From an uncultured Peptococcaceae bacterium (lineage in GTDB: Bacteria > Bacillota > Peptococcia > Peptococcales > Peptococcaceae): DNA of 20,914 bases. The notes beneath the pieces were generated by a model. That model worked only from the letters and a program-made list of their open reading frames with translations. It did no database searches and was not told the DNA's origin. The DNA is taken from assembly GCA_902462325.1 (NCBI GenBank), contig CABQBF010000032.1:1-20914 (forward strand), read 5' to 3'. A program made the translations under genes and the position numbers. Shown in pieces: positions 1 through 6,053 of the stretch. How positions within the stretch are numbered: position 1 is the first letter of the stretch; each line of letters begins with the position of its first letter.

Positions 1-917
1 ATACCCGGCCCAGCCGCCGTTATCAAAGATCAAAATATTGCCTTCGCCCGGCAGTCCTTTGGGAATCATGTGGCAATGATGCTGCCCGATGATCTGACCA
101 ATGCGGCGCAGCTCTTTGCTTACGGTAAAGTCCGGCCCGATCTGCCATACGATTTTACCGGTCTGTTTGCTGATAATGGCCATAATATTGGATTCACGGG
201 CGTCCCAGATGATATTATCGGGATGGAACCGTTCATCGCCGGCGTCATACCATTTGTTTGGCCCCAGTACGCTCATGGAGTTGATGTGCATCCAGTCGCA
301 CATTTCGCCGTTCTGGGTGTGATGGATATTTGGATTGCGGAACAGCACGTTTTTGGCTGCTTCGGAAAAGCCCAGCTCGTTAAAATGCTTGTTCACCGTC
401 CATTCCCAGACAATGTTGCCTTCCCAGTCCACTTCCAGAATGGTATCATCCAGCAGCCGTTTATCGGAGATGCGTTTGTTGTACACATCGCTGTGGCACA
501 AGATCAAGGTGTTGCCGCTGTCGGTCTTGCATTCCATGCCCGGCACATAATACCCCACCGGATTGCCCTCCCGTTGATAATCATGGTGCTGACGGGCCAT
601 CCATCGTGGTTCATGGCCTTCATCTGCAACATACTCTTTGCGGTCAAACTTCCGCCATCCCAATCAATTTGAGCCACATCGGTCTGATCCTGATAAGAGA
701 ACGCCCCATCACGTACACCCAAGCTGCCCATACAATAACCGCCCGGCAGCAGTTTATTGGGAAACCCCTGAAAATCTTTCCACACCTTTACTACATTGCC
801 GTTCATGTCAATCAATACTGCTCCGACCTTTTTAATCGGCATTAACGTGTAACCATTCCAGCATTTTTCTGGATTATAAATCGTTGTTCCTGTCGGAAAT
901 ACACTTGGAATTCCCAT
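1..917 (-). pseudogene. Aryl-sulfate sulfotransferase-like gene, frame-broken and cut by the window edge
   Basis: Two minus-strand reading frames together give a continuous arylsulfotransferase-like protein (the ASST family moves sulfate between phenolic compounds). The first frame starts at the ATG at 917, with AGGAGG at 926-931, and stays recognisable to IDWDG at about 656. The family sequence then continues in another frame from about 657 (WRKFDRK, then EPRWMARQHHDYQREG, NPVGYYVPGMEC, EVDWEGNIVWEW, GQHHCHMIPKGL) and is open to base 1. The His-rich motifs fit the family's catalytic and binding histidines. No signal peptide is visible, so this would be the cytoplasmic form. The residues normally between DWDG and W(R)KFD are missing, which suggests a small deletion, perhaps between short ATGG repeats; a sequencing error is the alternative. 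As it stands, translation from 917 leaves the family frame and stops near 504. The LysR gene lies directly upstream. Confidence 0.75.
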
Positions 918-961
918 ACTTCTTACCTCCTGTTTATCGTAATTATAATTCCTATATTTAC

Positions 962-988
962 ATTATATATAAGTTATAACGTTGTGAA
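962..988 (-). promoter_or_regulatory. Possible promoter of the sulfotransferase-like gene
   Basis: On the minus strand TATAAT (967-962) lies 15 bases after TTCACA (988-983). The spacing is short and the tract is AT-rich, so this is only a candidate. It sits about 45 bases upstream of the start codon, just downstream of the palindrome at 1012-1029. Confidence 0.35.
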
Positions 989-1011
989 AAACAGGAGATT
1001 ATTGTCCTATG

Positions 1012-1029
1012 TACAAGGATATCCTTGTA
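1012..1029. promoter_or_regulatory. Perfect 18-bp palindrome, candidate operator
   Basis: TACAAGGATATCCTTGTA is a perfect dyad. It lies between the terminator of the LysR-type gene and the putative promoter of the sulfotransferase-like gene. The position suits an activator site, and the neighbouring LysR-type protein is the natural candidate to bind it. The binding partner is inferred. Confidence 0.5.
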
Positions 1030-1030
1030 G

Positions 1031-1078
1031 TAAAAAAGACTATTGCAAAAAGCTCCATACCGCTTTTTTGCAATAGTC
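1031..1078 (-). terminator. Rho-independent terminator of the LysR-type gene
   Basis: Arms GACTATTGCAAAAAGC (1038-1053) and GCTTTTTTGCAATAGTC (1062-1078) pair around an 8-base loop, with one extra base in one arm. On the minus strand the stem is followed by a run of T (complement of 1032-1037). It begins right after the LysR stop codon. Confidence 0.8.
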
Positions 1079-1082
1079 CCCG

Positions 1083-1985
1083 TCACCGTAAAAAATAAGC
1101 TTCCAGCTCTGTCACCAAAGCTTGACTCACATTTGTCTTATAATATATAACATAGAATCCGCACGCCAGATCATCTTCCAGATAACGCACAACAAGTTTG
1201 CCATTCTGCACATGAATATTACTTTTTAAAATAAATTCTGGCAAATAGGATATCGTATTTTCATGCTTCAAAACATATTCCAGTACATTCACCGACTGTG
1301 GTAAAAAATATTTCTCGATTCCAATACCGCGAACTAGTTGCTGCATAATGTCAGACTTTTCACCAAAAGCCCGATTCTGCACCATTGCTCTTTCCTGCAA
1401 ATCGGTCAAAGTAAGAACAGATTTGCAAGCCAAAGCATCTTCTGCCCGTAAAGCGATGGCCATACGACTATCCATGAGCTTTTTTATCACCAACTCGGAA
1501 CAATTCTTTCGCTGCTCCAACCGCGACCAAATCTCACTATTCTGAAATAAATGCAACAAACCGATATGAAATCTTTTTTGCTCTACCAAATCTATCACTT
1601 GCTTTGCATTATCGGTTTCCCATTCAATATCTACACGGGTAACGTTACGCAGTCGTTCTCCCAGCGTCTCATTCACTAGCAAATCGCTGAGTAAATATTG
1701 CACCAGCACTTTTAATCTTTCCCTCTGCTGCACATTTTCCGCTAACTGCTTCCAACTATCTATCACAGGCAAAATTTGCTCTAAGTCCTGCAAAAACTTT
1801 TCTCCTGCAGCAGTAGGTACAACCCCTTTATTAGAGCGCTGAAAAATTTGGAAACCTAACTCCTGTTCTAACAATTTCAGCGTTTCACTCAATGCTTGCT
1901 GCGAAATAAACAGCTTCTGCGCAGCTTGGGTAATGGAACGATTTTCCGCAATAGAACGTACATATTTTAACTGTCTAATCTGCAT
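1083..1985 (-). CDS. LysR-family transcriptional regulator
   Basis: Encodes about 300 residues, the usual LysR length. The N-terminal winged helix-turn-helix is clear (MQIRQLKYVRSIAENRSITQ, then AAQKLFISQQALSETLKLLE and FQRSNKGVVPTAAG), followed by an effector-binding domain of the periplasmic-binding-protein fold. The open frame extends to a GTG at 2033, but the ATG at 1985 is preferred: it starts exactly at the conserved LysR N-terminus, a GGGGA stretch lies upstream, and a -10-like TATACT falls inside the extra segment. It is oriented toward the sulfotransferase-like gene and ends in its own terminator. It probably controls that gene through the palindrome at 1012-1029. The effector is unknown. 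Confidence 0.9.
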   Translation of the reverse strand: MQIRQLKYVRSIAENRSITQAAQKLFISQQALSETLKLLEQELGFQIFQRSNKGVVPTAAGEKFLQDLEQILPVIDSWKQLAENVQQRERLKVLVQYLLSDLLVNETLGERLRNVTRVDIEWETDNAKQVIDLVEQKRFHIGLLHLFQNSEIWSRLEQRKNCSELVIKKLMDSRMAIALRAEDALACKSVLTLTDLQERAMVQNRAFGEKSDIMQQLVRGIGIEKYFLPQSVNVLEYVLKHENTISYLPEFILKSNIHVQNGKLVVRYLEDDLACGFYVIYYKTNVSQALVTELEAYFLR

Positions 1986-2412
1986 AGTATCTTTCCCCGC
2001 TTTTTTCTCAAAATCTTTTCTACAGTATAACACGATTTTATAGAGAAATCATCTACCAAAAGAAAACAAACACTTTACAGCTTTTACAATATTCTTATAC
2101 TGTTTTCTATAAACACGCGAATTTTGGTATTTCATACAACAAAGCGATATGCCTACTTTTCTGTTTTCATACCAGAAAAGGGAATACAAAAAATTTTCTG
2201 CCAGCATCAAGCCATTTGCGCATGATTCTTTTTGCGCCCCTTCGCTCTGCAAGCAGCTTTCAAATAGAGACTTTATTTTTTGTATAATTTTTACAATTTG
2301 TACTTGCCCTATGGTTCCTATTGTGTTATCATAGATACAAAAGAATTAACAATTCCACTCTATTCGTACCAATTTTCTTGTCACCTATCCTAAAACAGAA
2401 AGTTGGTGAACT
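1986..2412. other. AT-rich intergenic region between divergent LysR-type and Rpn-type genes
   Basis: No convincing gene is seen. The short frames on both strands (for example minus 2252-2049 and plus 2149-2334) lack family features and convincing ribosome binding sites. The region holds a -10-like TATACT for the LysR gene (minus strand, around 2027) and the promoter candidate of the plus-strand gene at 2304-2332. Confidence 0.6.
2304..2332 (+). promoter_or_regulatory. Candidate promoter of the Rpn-type gene
   Basis: TTGCCC (2304-2309) and TATCAT (2327-2332) are separated by exactly 17 bases. The start codon lies about 80 bases downstream. Confidence 0.5.
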
Positions 2413-3225
2413 ATGCCACAAACCAAGCCGCAATCCCTGTCTTCACGCCGTCGCGATCTGCAAAAATGGCTGCGTCGCTGTTGTTTATTCGACGACGCCT
2501 TTCTCTGCAAATGCTTTGAACAAAATCCGCTGCTGGTGCAATTCATTCTGCGCATTATGCTGGAAATGCCAGATTTACAGGTGCAGGAATGTTTCAGCCA
2601 ACACTTTATGCAAAATCTGCAGGGCCGCTCCGTCTGCTTTGACATTCTGGCCGTCGACGCGTCCGGCAAGCAATATAATATCGAAATCCAGCGCACAGAC
2701 AGCGGCGCCCATGTCAAACGGGCCCGTTACAACAGCAGCATTTTAGACGCAGCAATGCCCATGCCCGGTGAGCAATATCATACATTGCGCGACTCTTACG
2801 TCATCTTTCTCACCGAGAAAGACCCGCTGCGCCAGGGCTTGCCCATCTGCCATGTGGAGCGCGTCATCACCGAAACGGGACAATCCTTCGGCGACGGCTC
2901 CCACATTATTTACGCCAGCGCCCGGTTTCAGGACGATACGCCCTTAGGATGGCTCATGCATGATTTGACCTGTCCCGACCCGGCGCAAATGTATTATCCC
3001 TTATTGGCCGACAATGTGCGGCATTTTAAACAAACCGAGGAAGGAGTGAACGCCATGTCCAGTGTTTTTGAAGAATTTGCTTTAGAAGTGATAGACGATT
3101 ACAGCAAAGAAACCGCTTTGCGTATGCTGGAAGATGATTCTCTGCCATTAGAAAAGATTGCCCTATATACGGATCTCACCGTTGCAGAAGTGCAAGCCTT
3201 GGCTGCGCAGAAGGAATCGGCCTGA
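2413..3225 (+). CDS. Rpn family / PD-(D/E)XK nuclease-family transposase-like protein
   Basis: The 270-residue protein matches the Rpn (recombination-promoting nuclease, 'PD-(D/E)XK nuclease family transposase') pattern. The nuclease core has FDILAVDASGKQYNIEIQR, placing the acidic residues at D77 and E91 with Q93 in the place often held by lysine or glutamine. The C-terminal tail (LEDDSLPLEKIALYTDLTVA, then EVQALA) is the small helical repeat typical of the family. Characterised relatives (RpnA of E. coli) are DNA endonucleases that raise RecA-independent recombination. The ribosome site is weak (GGTG, 2405-2408). The stop codon is followed within three bases by the tandem units of repeat A, so the gene may belong to the mobile block that follows. 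Substrate and activity are not shown by the sequence. Confidence 0.8.
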   Translation: MPQTKPQSLSSRRRDLQKWLRRCCLFDDAFLCKCFEQNPLLVQFILRIMLEMPDLQVQECFSQHFMQNLQGRSVCFDILAVDASGKQYNIEIQRTDSGAHVKRARYNSSILDAAMPMPGEQYHTLRDSYVIFLTEKDPLRQGLPICHVERVITETGQSFGDGSHIIYASARFQDDTPLGWLMHDLTCPDPAQMYYPLLADNVRHFKQTEEGVNAMSSVFEEFALEVIDDYSKETALRMLEDDSLPLEKIALYTDLTVAEVQALAAQKESA

Positions 3226-3227
3226 GT

Positions 3228-3450
3228 TTCGGTTTTATTTGCTGTCCATTGATTTTTTGCTACCGCTTCGATTTTTTTGCTGCCGCTTCGGTTTTGTTTG
3301 CTACCCTTCGCCCGTTCCTCCGTAATCTGCACACTTCCTTGTCTGTCCGTCTTTGTCAAACTACGTTTGCCACGACTTGGACAGACTGCGGAAGTGTGCA
3401 TCTTAAGTCGGAATTTTGGCGAAGGTAGCGGGATGCTAAACCCCATAGAA
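3228..3450 (+). repeat. Hairpin repeat family, copy A: tandem 20-bp units plus long imperfect palindrome
   Basis: Four tandem units of 19-20 bp (3228-3247, 3248-3266, 3267-3286, 3287-3306; consensus TTCGnTTTTnTTTGCTACCC) lead into a 130-nt imperfect palindrome (3300-3429). Outer arms are GCTACCCTTCGCC (3300-3312) and GGCGAAGGTAGC (3418-3429). Inner arms are TGCACACTTCC (3328-3338) with GGAAGTGTGCA (3390-3400), GTCTGTCC (3341-3348) with GGACAGAC (3379-3386), and CAAAC-tac-GTTTG (3357-3369). A near-identical copy lies inverted at 5642-5820, and diverged copies at 10398-10655 and 10866-11220. No protein is encoded. It resembles a MITE or REP-like element; the mobilising enzyme is unknown. Confidence 0.8.
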
Positions 3451-3472
3451 GGGCAGAAAGTGTCCTGTTTTC

Positions 3473-3810
3473 TTCTGTGTTCTATCCGGCAGATACCTTG
3501 TAGGGTACGCCGCCCACGGCGTACCGCTGGCCGTCAGGCCAGTAAATTTGAGCAACGTTAGCGAGGGATATGCGCCCCCATAAAGTGGCAAAAGCGCCTC
3601 AGCCCTTCTATATTCTATCCGGCAGATACCCTGTAGGGGCCGTTGCCCTCAACGGCCCGCTGGCCGTCAGGCCAGTAAATTTGAGCAACGTTAGCAAGGG
3701 ATATGCTCCCCCCATAAAGTGGCAAAAAGCGCCTCGGCCCTTCTGTGTTCTATCCGGCAGATACCTTGTAAGGTACGCTGCCCACAGCTGTCCGCTGGCC
3801 GTCAGGCCAG
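3473..3810 (+). repeat. 2.5 tandem units of ~134 bp with a variable stem-loop
   Basis: Units start at 3473, 3606 and 3741 (period 133-135 bp); the third is truncated after GGCCAG at 3810. Each holds the conserved flank TATCCGGCAGATACC, then a 9-bp stem with a 4-base CCCn loop, then a second hairpin CTGGCC-gtca-GGCCAG. The first two full units continue with AAATTTGAGCAACGTTAGC. The first stem differs between units but stays paired: GGTACGCCG/CGGCGTACC in unit 1 and GGGCCGTTG/CAACGGCCC in unit 2. Unit 3 has only 6 of 9 pairs. The same module (GGCAGAnACnTTGTAGGG) appears inside copies B and D of the hairpin repeat family, so this tract is an expansion of that module downstream of copy A. Confidence 0.8.
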
Positions 3811-3833
3811 TGCCGTTATACTGAGCTGCAGGT

Positions 3834-3862
3834 AAAGCCTCTTCCTTCCGGTATCAGGCTTT
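3834..3862 (-). terminator. Weak hairpin after the replication-like gene
   Basis: AAAGCCT (3834-3840) and AGGCTTT (3856-3862) can pair a few bases beyond the minus-strand stop codon. There is no good T run, so termination here is uncertain. Confidence 0.25.
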
Positions 3863-3875
3863 GGAAGCCGCTGCA

Positions 3876-4961
3876 TTACTCCTCCAGAAAGCTCAAATCC
3901 TCGTCGCTGGCCTCCCCCATGCCAAACAATTTTCGCACCATAGCGGGCTGCTTGGGATGGGCTTTTTCATAGGCCCGCCGCTCTTTTTCTTCCAGCCGCA
4001 GCAGCTTCTCTCCACAGGAACGGCTCTGCACCTTTAAGGCGTGAAAGCCCTTCCACCGGCGCTTGACGGACTGTCGGACAATCTCCGCCATGGTCTCTGC
4101 CCGGCCTTCCGCCAGCTGCACCAGCTTTTTCAGCAATTCCTCCAGGCCCCACAAAGTCAGCGTCCAGCCGTTTTGCTCCCGCTGCTGCATCCAGCCGGTC
4201 AGGCTGCTCTGCAGGCCGCTGTCGTCATAGTGGCTGCAAAAGGCCTTGATATAGGTCTGATAGGCTCGGCCCATAACGATATCGCCGGTCGGAGCAGGCT
4301 GATTGGAAAAAGCCATCGATTGAACGAAACTCCCTCCTTCAACGAGAAGGAAATCAGCAAAGGCCGCGCTGTCTTCTCTCCCGTTTTCCGCCTGCAACGC
4401 GGCTGCAGCAGGGCCATGACTGCTCACCGCAAGCATGGCTTCCTGTGCCGCCGACTGCATAGGGGGGACAGTCAGGCGATTGGTTGCTTCATCATGGACG
4501 GAGCCCAAGGCAGCTGCGCCATCCTCCCGCCCTGCTTGCCGATGGTCGGTTCCCATAAAGGCATATTTATCCTGCTCACAAGCGGCGTCAGATGGATGCG
4601 TCAGCAATGCATCTACAGTCTGTTCGGCTCCCTTATTGACCGTTTCTTCCTCGGTCTGCTCTGCTGCTTGTGTCACAGGCTGCAATGCCTGTCCCTCCAG
4701 CTGCAGCGTATACCACAGCTTCTGGTTCTCATCCCGCTCCACCGCCAGCAGGCCCACTCGCTCCAGACTTTTGCGCACGCCGATCAGACCCTGACGGGTG
4801 ATCTGCAGCATCTGCATCAGTGCCGCCGTATCCTGCTGGAACCGCTCAAATTGATTGTTCCGAGCCATATGCAAATATAAGGTCTGCCACAGCAAAATCG
4901 CTGCCGCCGATAAATTGTGTTTGACTGCGTATTGTTGAAACCGGTCTATGTAGGCTAACAT
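3876..4961 (-). CDS. DnaD / phage replisome-organiser-like replication protein
   Basis: The 361-residue protein begins with a winged-helix domain (about residues 15-90: AILLWQTLYLHMARNNQFER, then DTAALMQMLQITRQGLIGVR, KSLERVGLLAVE) that reads like the N-terminus of DnaD and phage replisome organisers. A long low-complexity, Gln/Ala/Glu-rich linker follows (about 95-225). A second helical domain (about 228-310) ends in VKRRWKGFHAL, like the end of the DnaD C-terminal domain. Relatives load helicase or open origins. The ATG at 4961 has a strong AGGAGG 7-12 bases upstream. Its promoter abuts an array of five TTGGTTGTTTG motifs, as expected for an initiator acting on its own upstream region. Together with the AT-rich tract and the flanking inverted repeats A and B, this suggests the initiator gene of a plasmid- or phage-derived element. 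The family call is by eye; a different winged-helix regulator is possible. Confidence 0.6.
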   Translation of the reverse strand: MLAYIDRFQQYAVKHNLSAAAILLWQTLYLHMARNNQFERFQQDTAALMQMLQITRQGLIGVRKSLERVGLLAVERDENQKLWYTLQLEGQALQPVTQAAEQTEEETVNKGAEQTVDALLTHPSDAACEQDKYAFMGTDHRQAGREDGAAALGSVHDEATNRLTVPPMQSAAQEAMLAVSSHGPAAAALQAENGREDSAAFADFLLVEGGSFVQSMAFSNQPAPTGDIVMGRAYQTYIKAFCSHYDDSGLQSSLTGWMQQREQNGWTLTLWGLEELLKKLVQLAEGRAETMAEIVRQSVKRRWKGFHALKVQSRSCGEKLLRLEEKERRAYEKAHPKQPAMVRKLFGMGEASDEDLSFLEE

Positions 4962-5011
4962 GGAACTCCCTCCTGACGTTTCGCTTGCTTCGCTGCGTTT
5001 TCTTCGCCCTT

Positions 5012-5040
5012 ATCATAACACAGACCCTCCTGTTTCTCAA
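5012..5040 (-). promoter_or_regulatory. Promoter of the DnaD-like gene
   Basis: On the minus strand TTGAGA (5040-5035) and TATGAT (5017-5012) are 17 bases apart, about 50 bases before the start codon. The -35 box directly abuts the first iteron at 5042, so a protein bound there would affect transcription. Confidence 0.65.
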
Positions 5041-5041
5041 A

Positions 5042-5129
5042 ACTTGGTTGTTTGATGAAAAACATGGTTGTTTGAGGCACTTCTTGGTTGTTTGCACTCA
5101 AACAACCAAGTTTTGTGCAAACAACCAAG
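5042..5129. repeat. Iteron-like array: three direct and two inverted copies of TTGGTTGTTTG
   Basis: Direct copies start at 5044, 5064 and 5084 (exactly 20 bp apart, two helical turns). Inverted copies CAAACAACCAAG lie at 5099-5110 and 5118-5129 (19 bp apart). The first and third direct copies are preceded by C, and the second carries A for the first T. The third direct and first inverted copy form a perfect dyad with a CACT spacer. Position, periodicity and adjacency to a DnaD-like gene fit replication iterons or autoregulatory operators. Confidence 0.8.
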
Positions 5130-5280
5130 TTTTTAAATTTTTTTCGTTTTCTCTTTTTGCGCAGCGTTTTTTTATGTTCTCCATGTTTTTTATGTTTTCT
5201 GTGTTTTTCATGTTTTTATGTTTTATTTATGTTTTATGTTTTTATCTATGTTTTAATATTTATATAAGCATTTGTGGAAT
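5130..5280. other. AT-rich tract with ATGTTTT repeats, candidate DNA-unwinding element
   Basis: Starting right after the last iteron, the sequence is very AT-rich. Between about 5173 and 5262 it repeats ATGTTTT-like units about nine times. A plus-strand frame through it gives only Phe/Met/Cys-rich repeats and is not credible as a gene. Iterons next to an AT-rich repeat tract are the usual layout of an iteron-type origin, hence the suggestion. Confidence 0.5.
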
Positions 5281-5299
5281 AAAGCAGAAAAAAGGCAGG

Positions 5300-5467
5300 G
5301 TGTAAACAAAACTTGACACCTTTAGCGGAACGGTGGAAGCAGTGCGGAAAATCGAGGTATCAACGCTTCTTGACACTTGGACAGCACACAAAAGCGATAC
5401 AAAAACCGGAGCCTGTCATTTTTACAGAAACAACGGCAAACGCTTACGTGTCAACGATTCTTGACAC
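5300..5467. repeat. Three 20-bp dyads, GTGTnAA-N6-TTnACAC family (left group)
   Basis: Sites are GTGTAAACAAAACTTGACAC (5300-5319), GTATCAACGCTTCTTGACAC (5357-5376) and GTGTCAACGATTCTTGACAC (5448-5467). The last is a perfect 7+6+7 dyad. All are 20 bp with the same spacing between half-sites, as for a dimeric DNA-binding protein. No gene is seen here; the long plus-strand frame 5313-5861 runs through repeats and is rejected. Confidence 0.7.
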
Positions 5468-5507
5468 CCTTCCTTCGGCAGAAAATGGCCGGTGTAATCT
5501 CTCGTTT

Positions 5508-5820
5508 ATCCCTCCGCTGCCTTCGCCAAAATTCCGACTGTCCATCTGGCCTGGCGGCCAGCGCCCCTACAACGTGCCTGCTGTAGAGCATACAAAAGGG
5601 ACACAAAGTGCTCGCTGCCGTCCTATGGGGTTTGGCATCCCGCTACCTTCGCCAAAATTCCGACTTAAGATGCACAATTCCGCAGTCTGTCCAAGTCGTG
5701 GCAAACGTAGTTTGACAAAGACGGACAGACAAGGAAGTGTGCAAATTACGGAGGAACGGGCGAAGGGTAGCAAACAAAATCGAAGGGTACAAAATAAAAC
5801 CGATACGGTAGCAAAATATC
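5508..5820 (-). repeat. Hairpin repeat family, copy B (inverted relative to A)
   Basis: Read on the minus strand, three tandem GCTACC/TTCG units (about 5820-5759) lead into the long palindrome (arms 5759-5771 and 5642-5653), then a GGCAGnCACGTTGTAGGGG-like module and the hairpin CTGGCC-gcc-AGGCCAG (about 5545-5560). Over roughly 140 bases of core, copies A and B differ at about three positions by eye, so this pair is recent or homogenised. TTCGCCAAAATTCCGAC occurs at both sides of this copy (about 5522 and 5648). The variable stem seen in the 3473-3810 units is absent here. Confidence 0.75.
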
Positions 5821-5844
5821 ATGCAAATAGATTTTCCTGCTGCA

Positions 5845-5966
5845 GTGTAAACAAAACTTGACACCCTTCAGCAGAACGGTGGAAGCAGTGCGGAAAATCG
5901 AAGTGTCAACGCTTCTTGATGCCTGAAATGCGCAAAAAAAATAGAGGTGTAAAACGATGTTTACAC
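5845..5966. repeat. Three 20-bp dyads, GTGTnAA-N6-TTnACAC family (right group)
   Basis: Sites are GTGTAAACAAAACTTGACAC (5845-5864, identical to 5300-5319), GTGTCAACGCTTCTTGATGC (5903-5922, one degenerate half) and GTGTAAAACGATGTTTACAC (5947-5966, perfect dyad). The last coincides with a terminator stem, so its membership in the set is less certain. Confidence 0.6.
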
Positions 5967-5969
5967 CTC
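5934..5969 (-). terminator. Rho-independent terminator downstream of the SpoIID-like gene
   Basis: Perfect 10-bp arms GAGGTGTAAA (5944-5953) and TTTACACCTC (5960-5969) with a 6-base loop. On the minus strand they are followed by eight T (complement of 5934-5941). It closes the minus-strand transcription unit ending at 6054. Confidence 0.8.
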
Positions 5970-6053
5970 AATTCTTGCAAAGATAGGCTTCTGATCACTG
6001 TCGTTCCAGTTCACAGATGTAACAATACAGATAGAGAATCACTCGAAACCAGT

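Larger units (their letters stand above)
5300..5922. repeat. ~78-bp direct repeat pair (5300-5376 and 5845-5922)
   Basis: The two segments share GTGTAAACAAAACTTGACAC, then GAACGGTGGAAGCAGTGCGG, AAAATCGA and a second dyad, with one indel and a few substitutions. They flank about 470 bp that contain another dyad and hairpin repeat B. This could be a segmental duplication or the ends of an inserted unit. Confidence 0.75.

Noticed and set aside
70..672. Plus-strand 200-residue frame
   Set aside because: It is antisense to the sulfotransferase-like gene, whose minus-strand translation carries clear family motifs.
2049..2334. Short frames in the LysR-Rpn intergenic region
   Set aside because: AT-rich, overlapping on opposite strands, no ribosome site, no recognisable features.
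3228..3306. CRISPR-like short repeats with 20-bp period
   Set aside because: The units are contiguous and degenerate with no unique spacers and no cas genes nearby; they belong to the hairpin repeat.
3277..3824. Two plus-strand frames (94 and 84 residues) after the Rpn-type gene
   Set aside because: They are translations of the tandem hairpin repeat; the similarity between them is due to the repeat, not to a gene family.
4985..5305. 106-residue Phe/Met-rich plus-strand frame, possible membrane peptide
   Set aside because: It translates the iterons and ATGTTTT repeats; the composition follows from the AT-rich tract.
5313..5861. Long plus-strand frame (182 residues)
   Set aside because: It runs through the dyads and hairpin copy B, repeats the translation of copy A in part, and lacks a ribosome site and any domain pattern.
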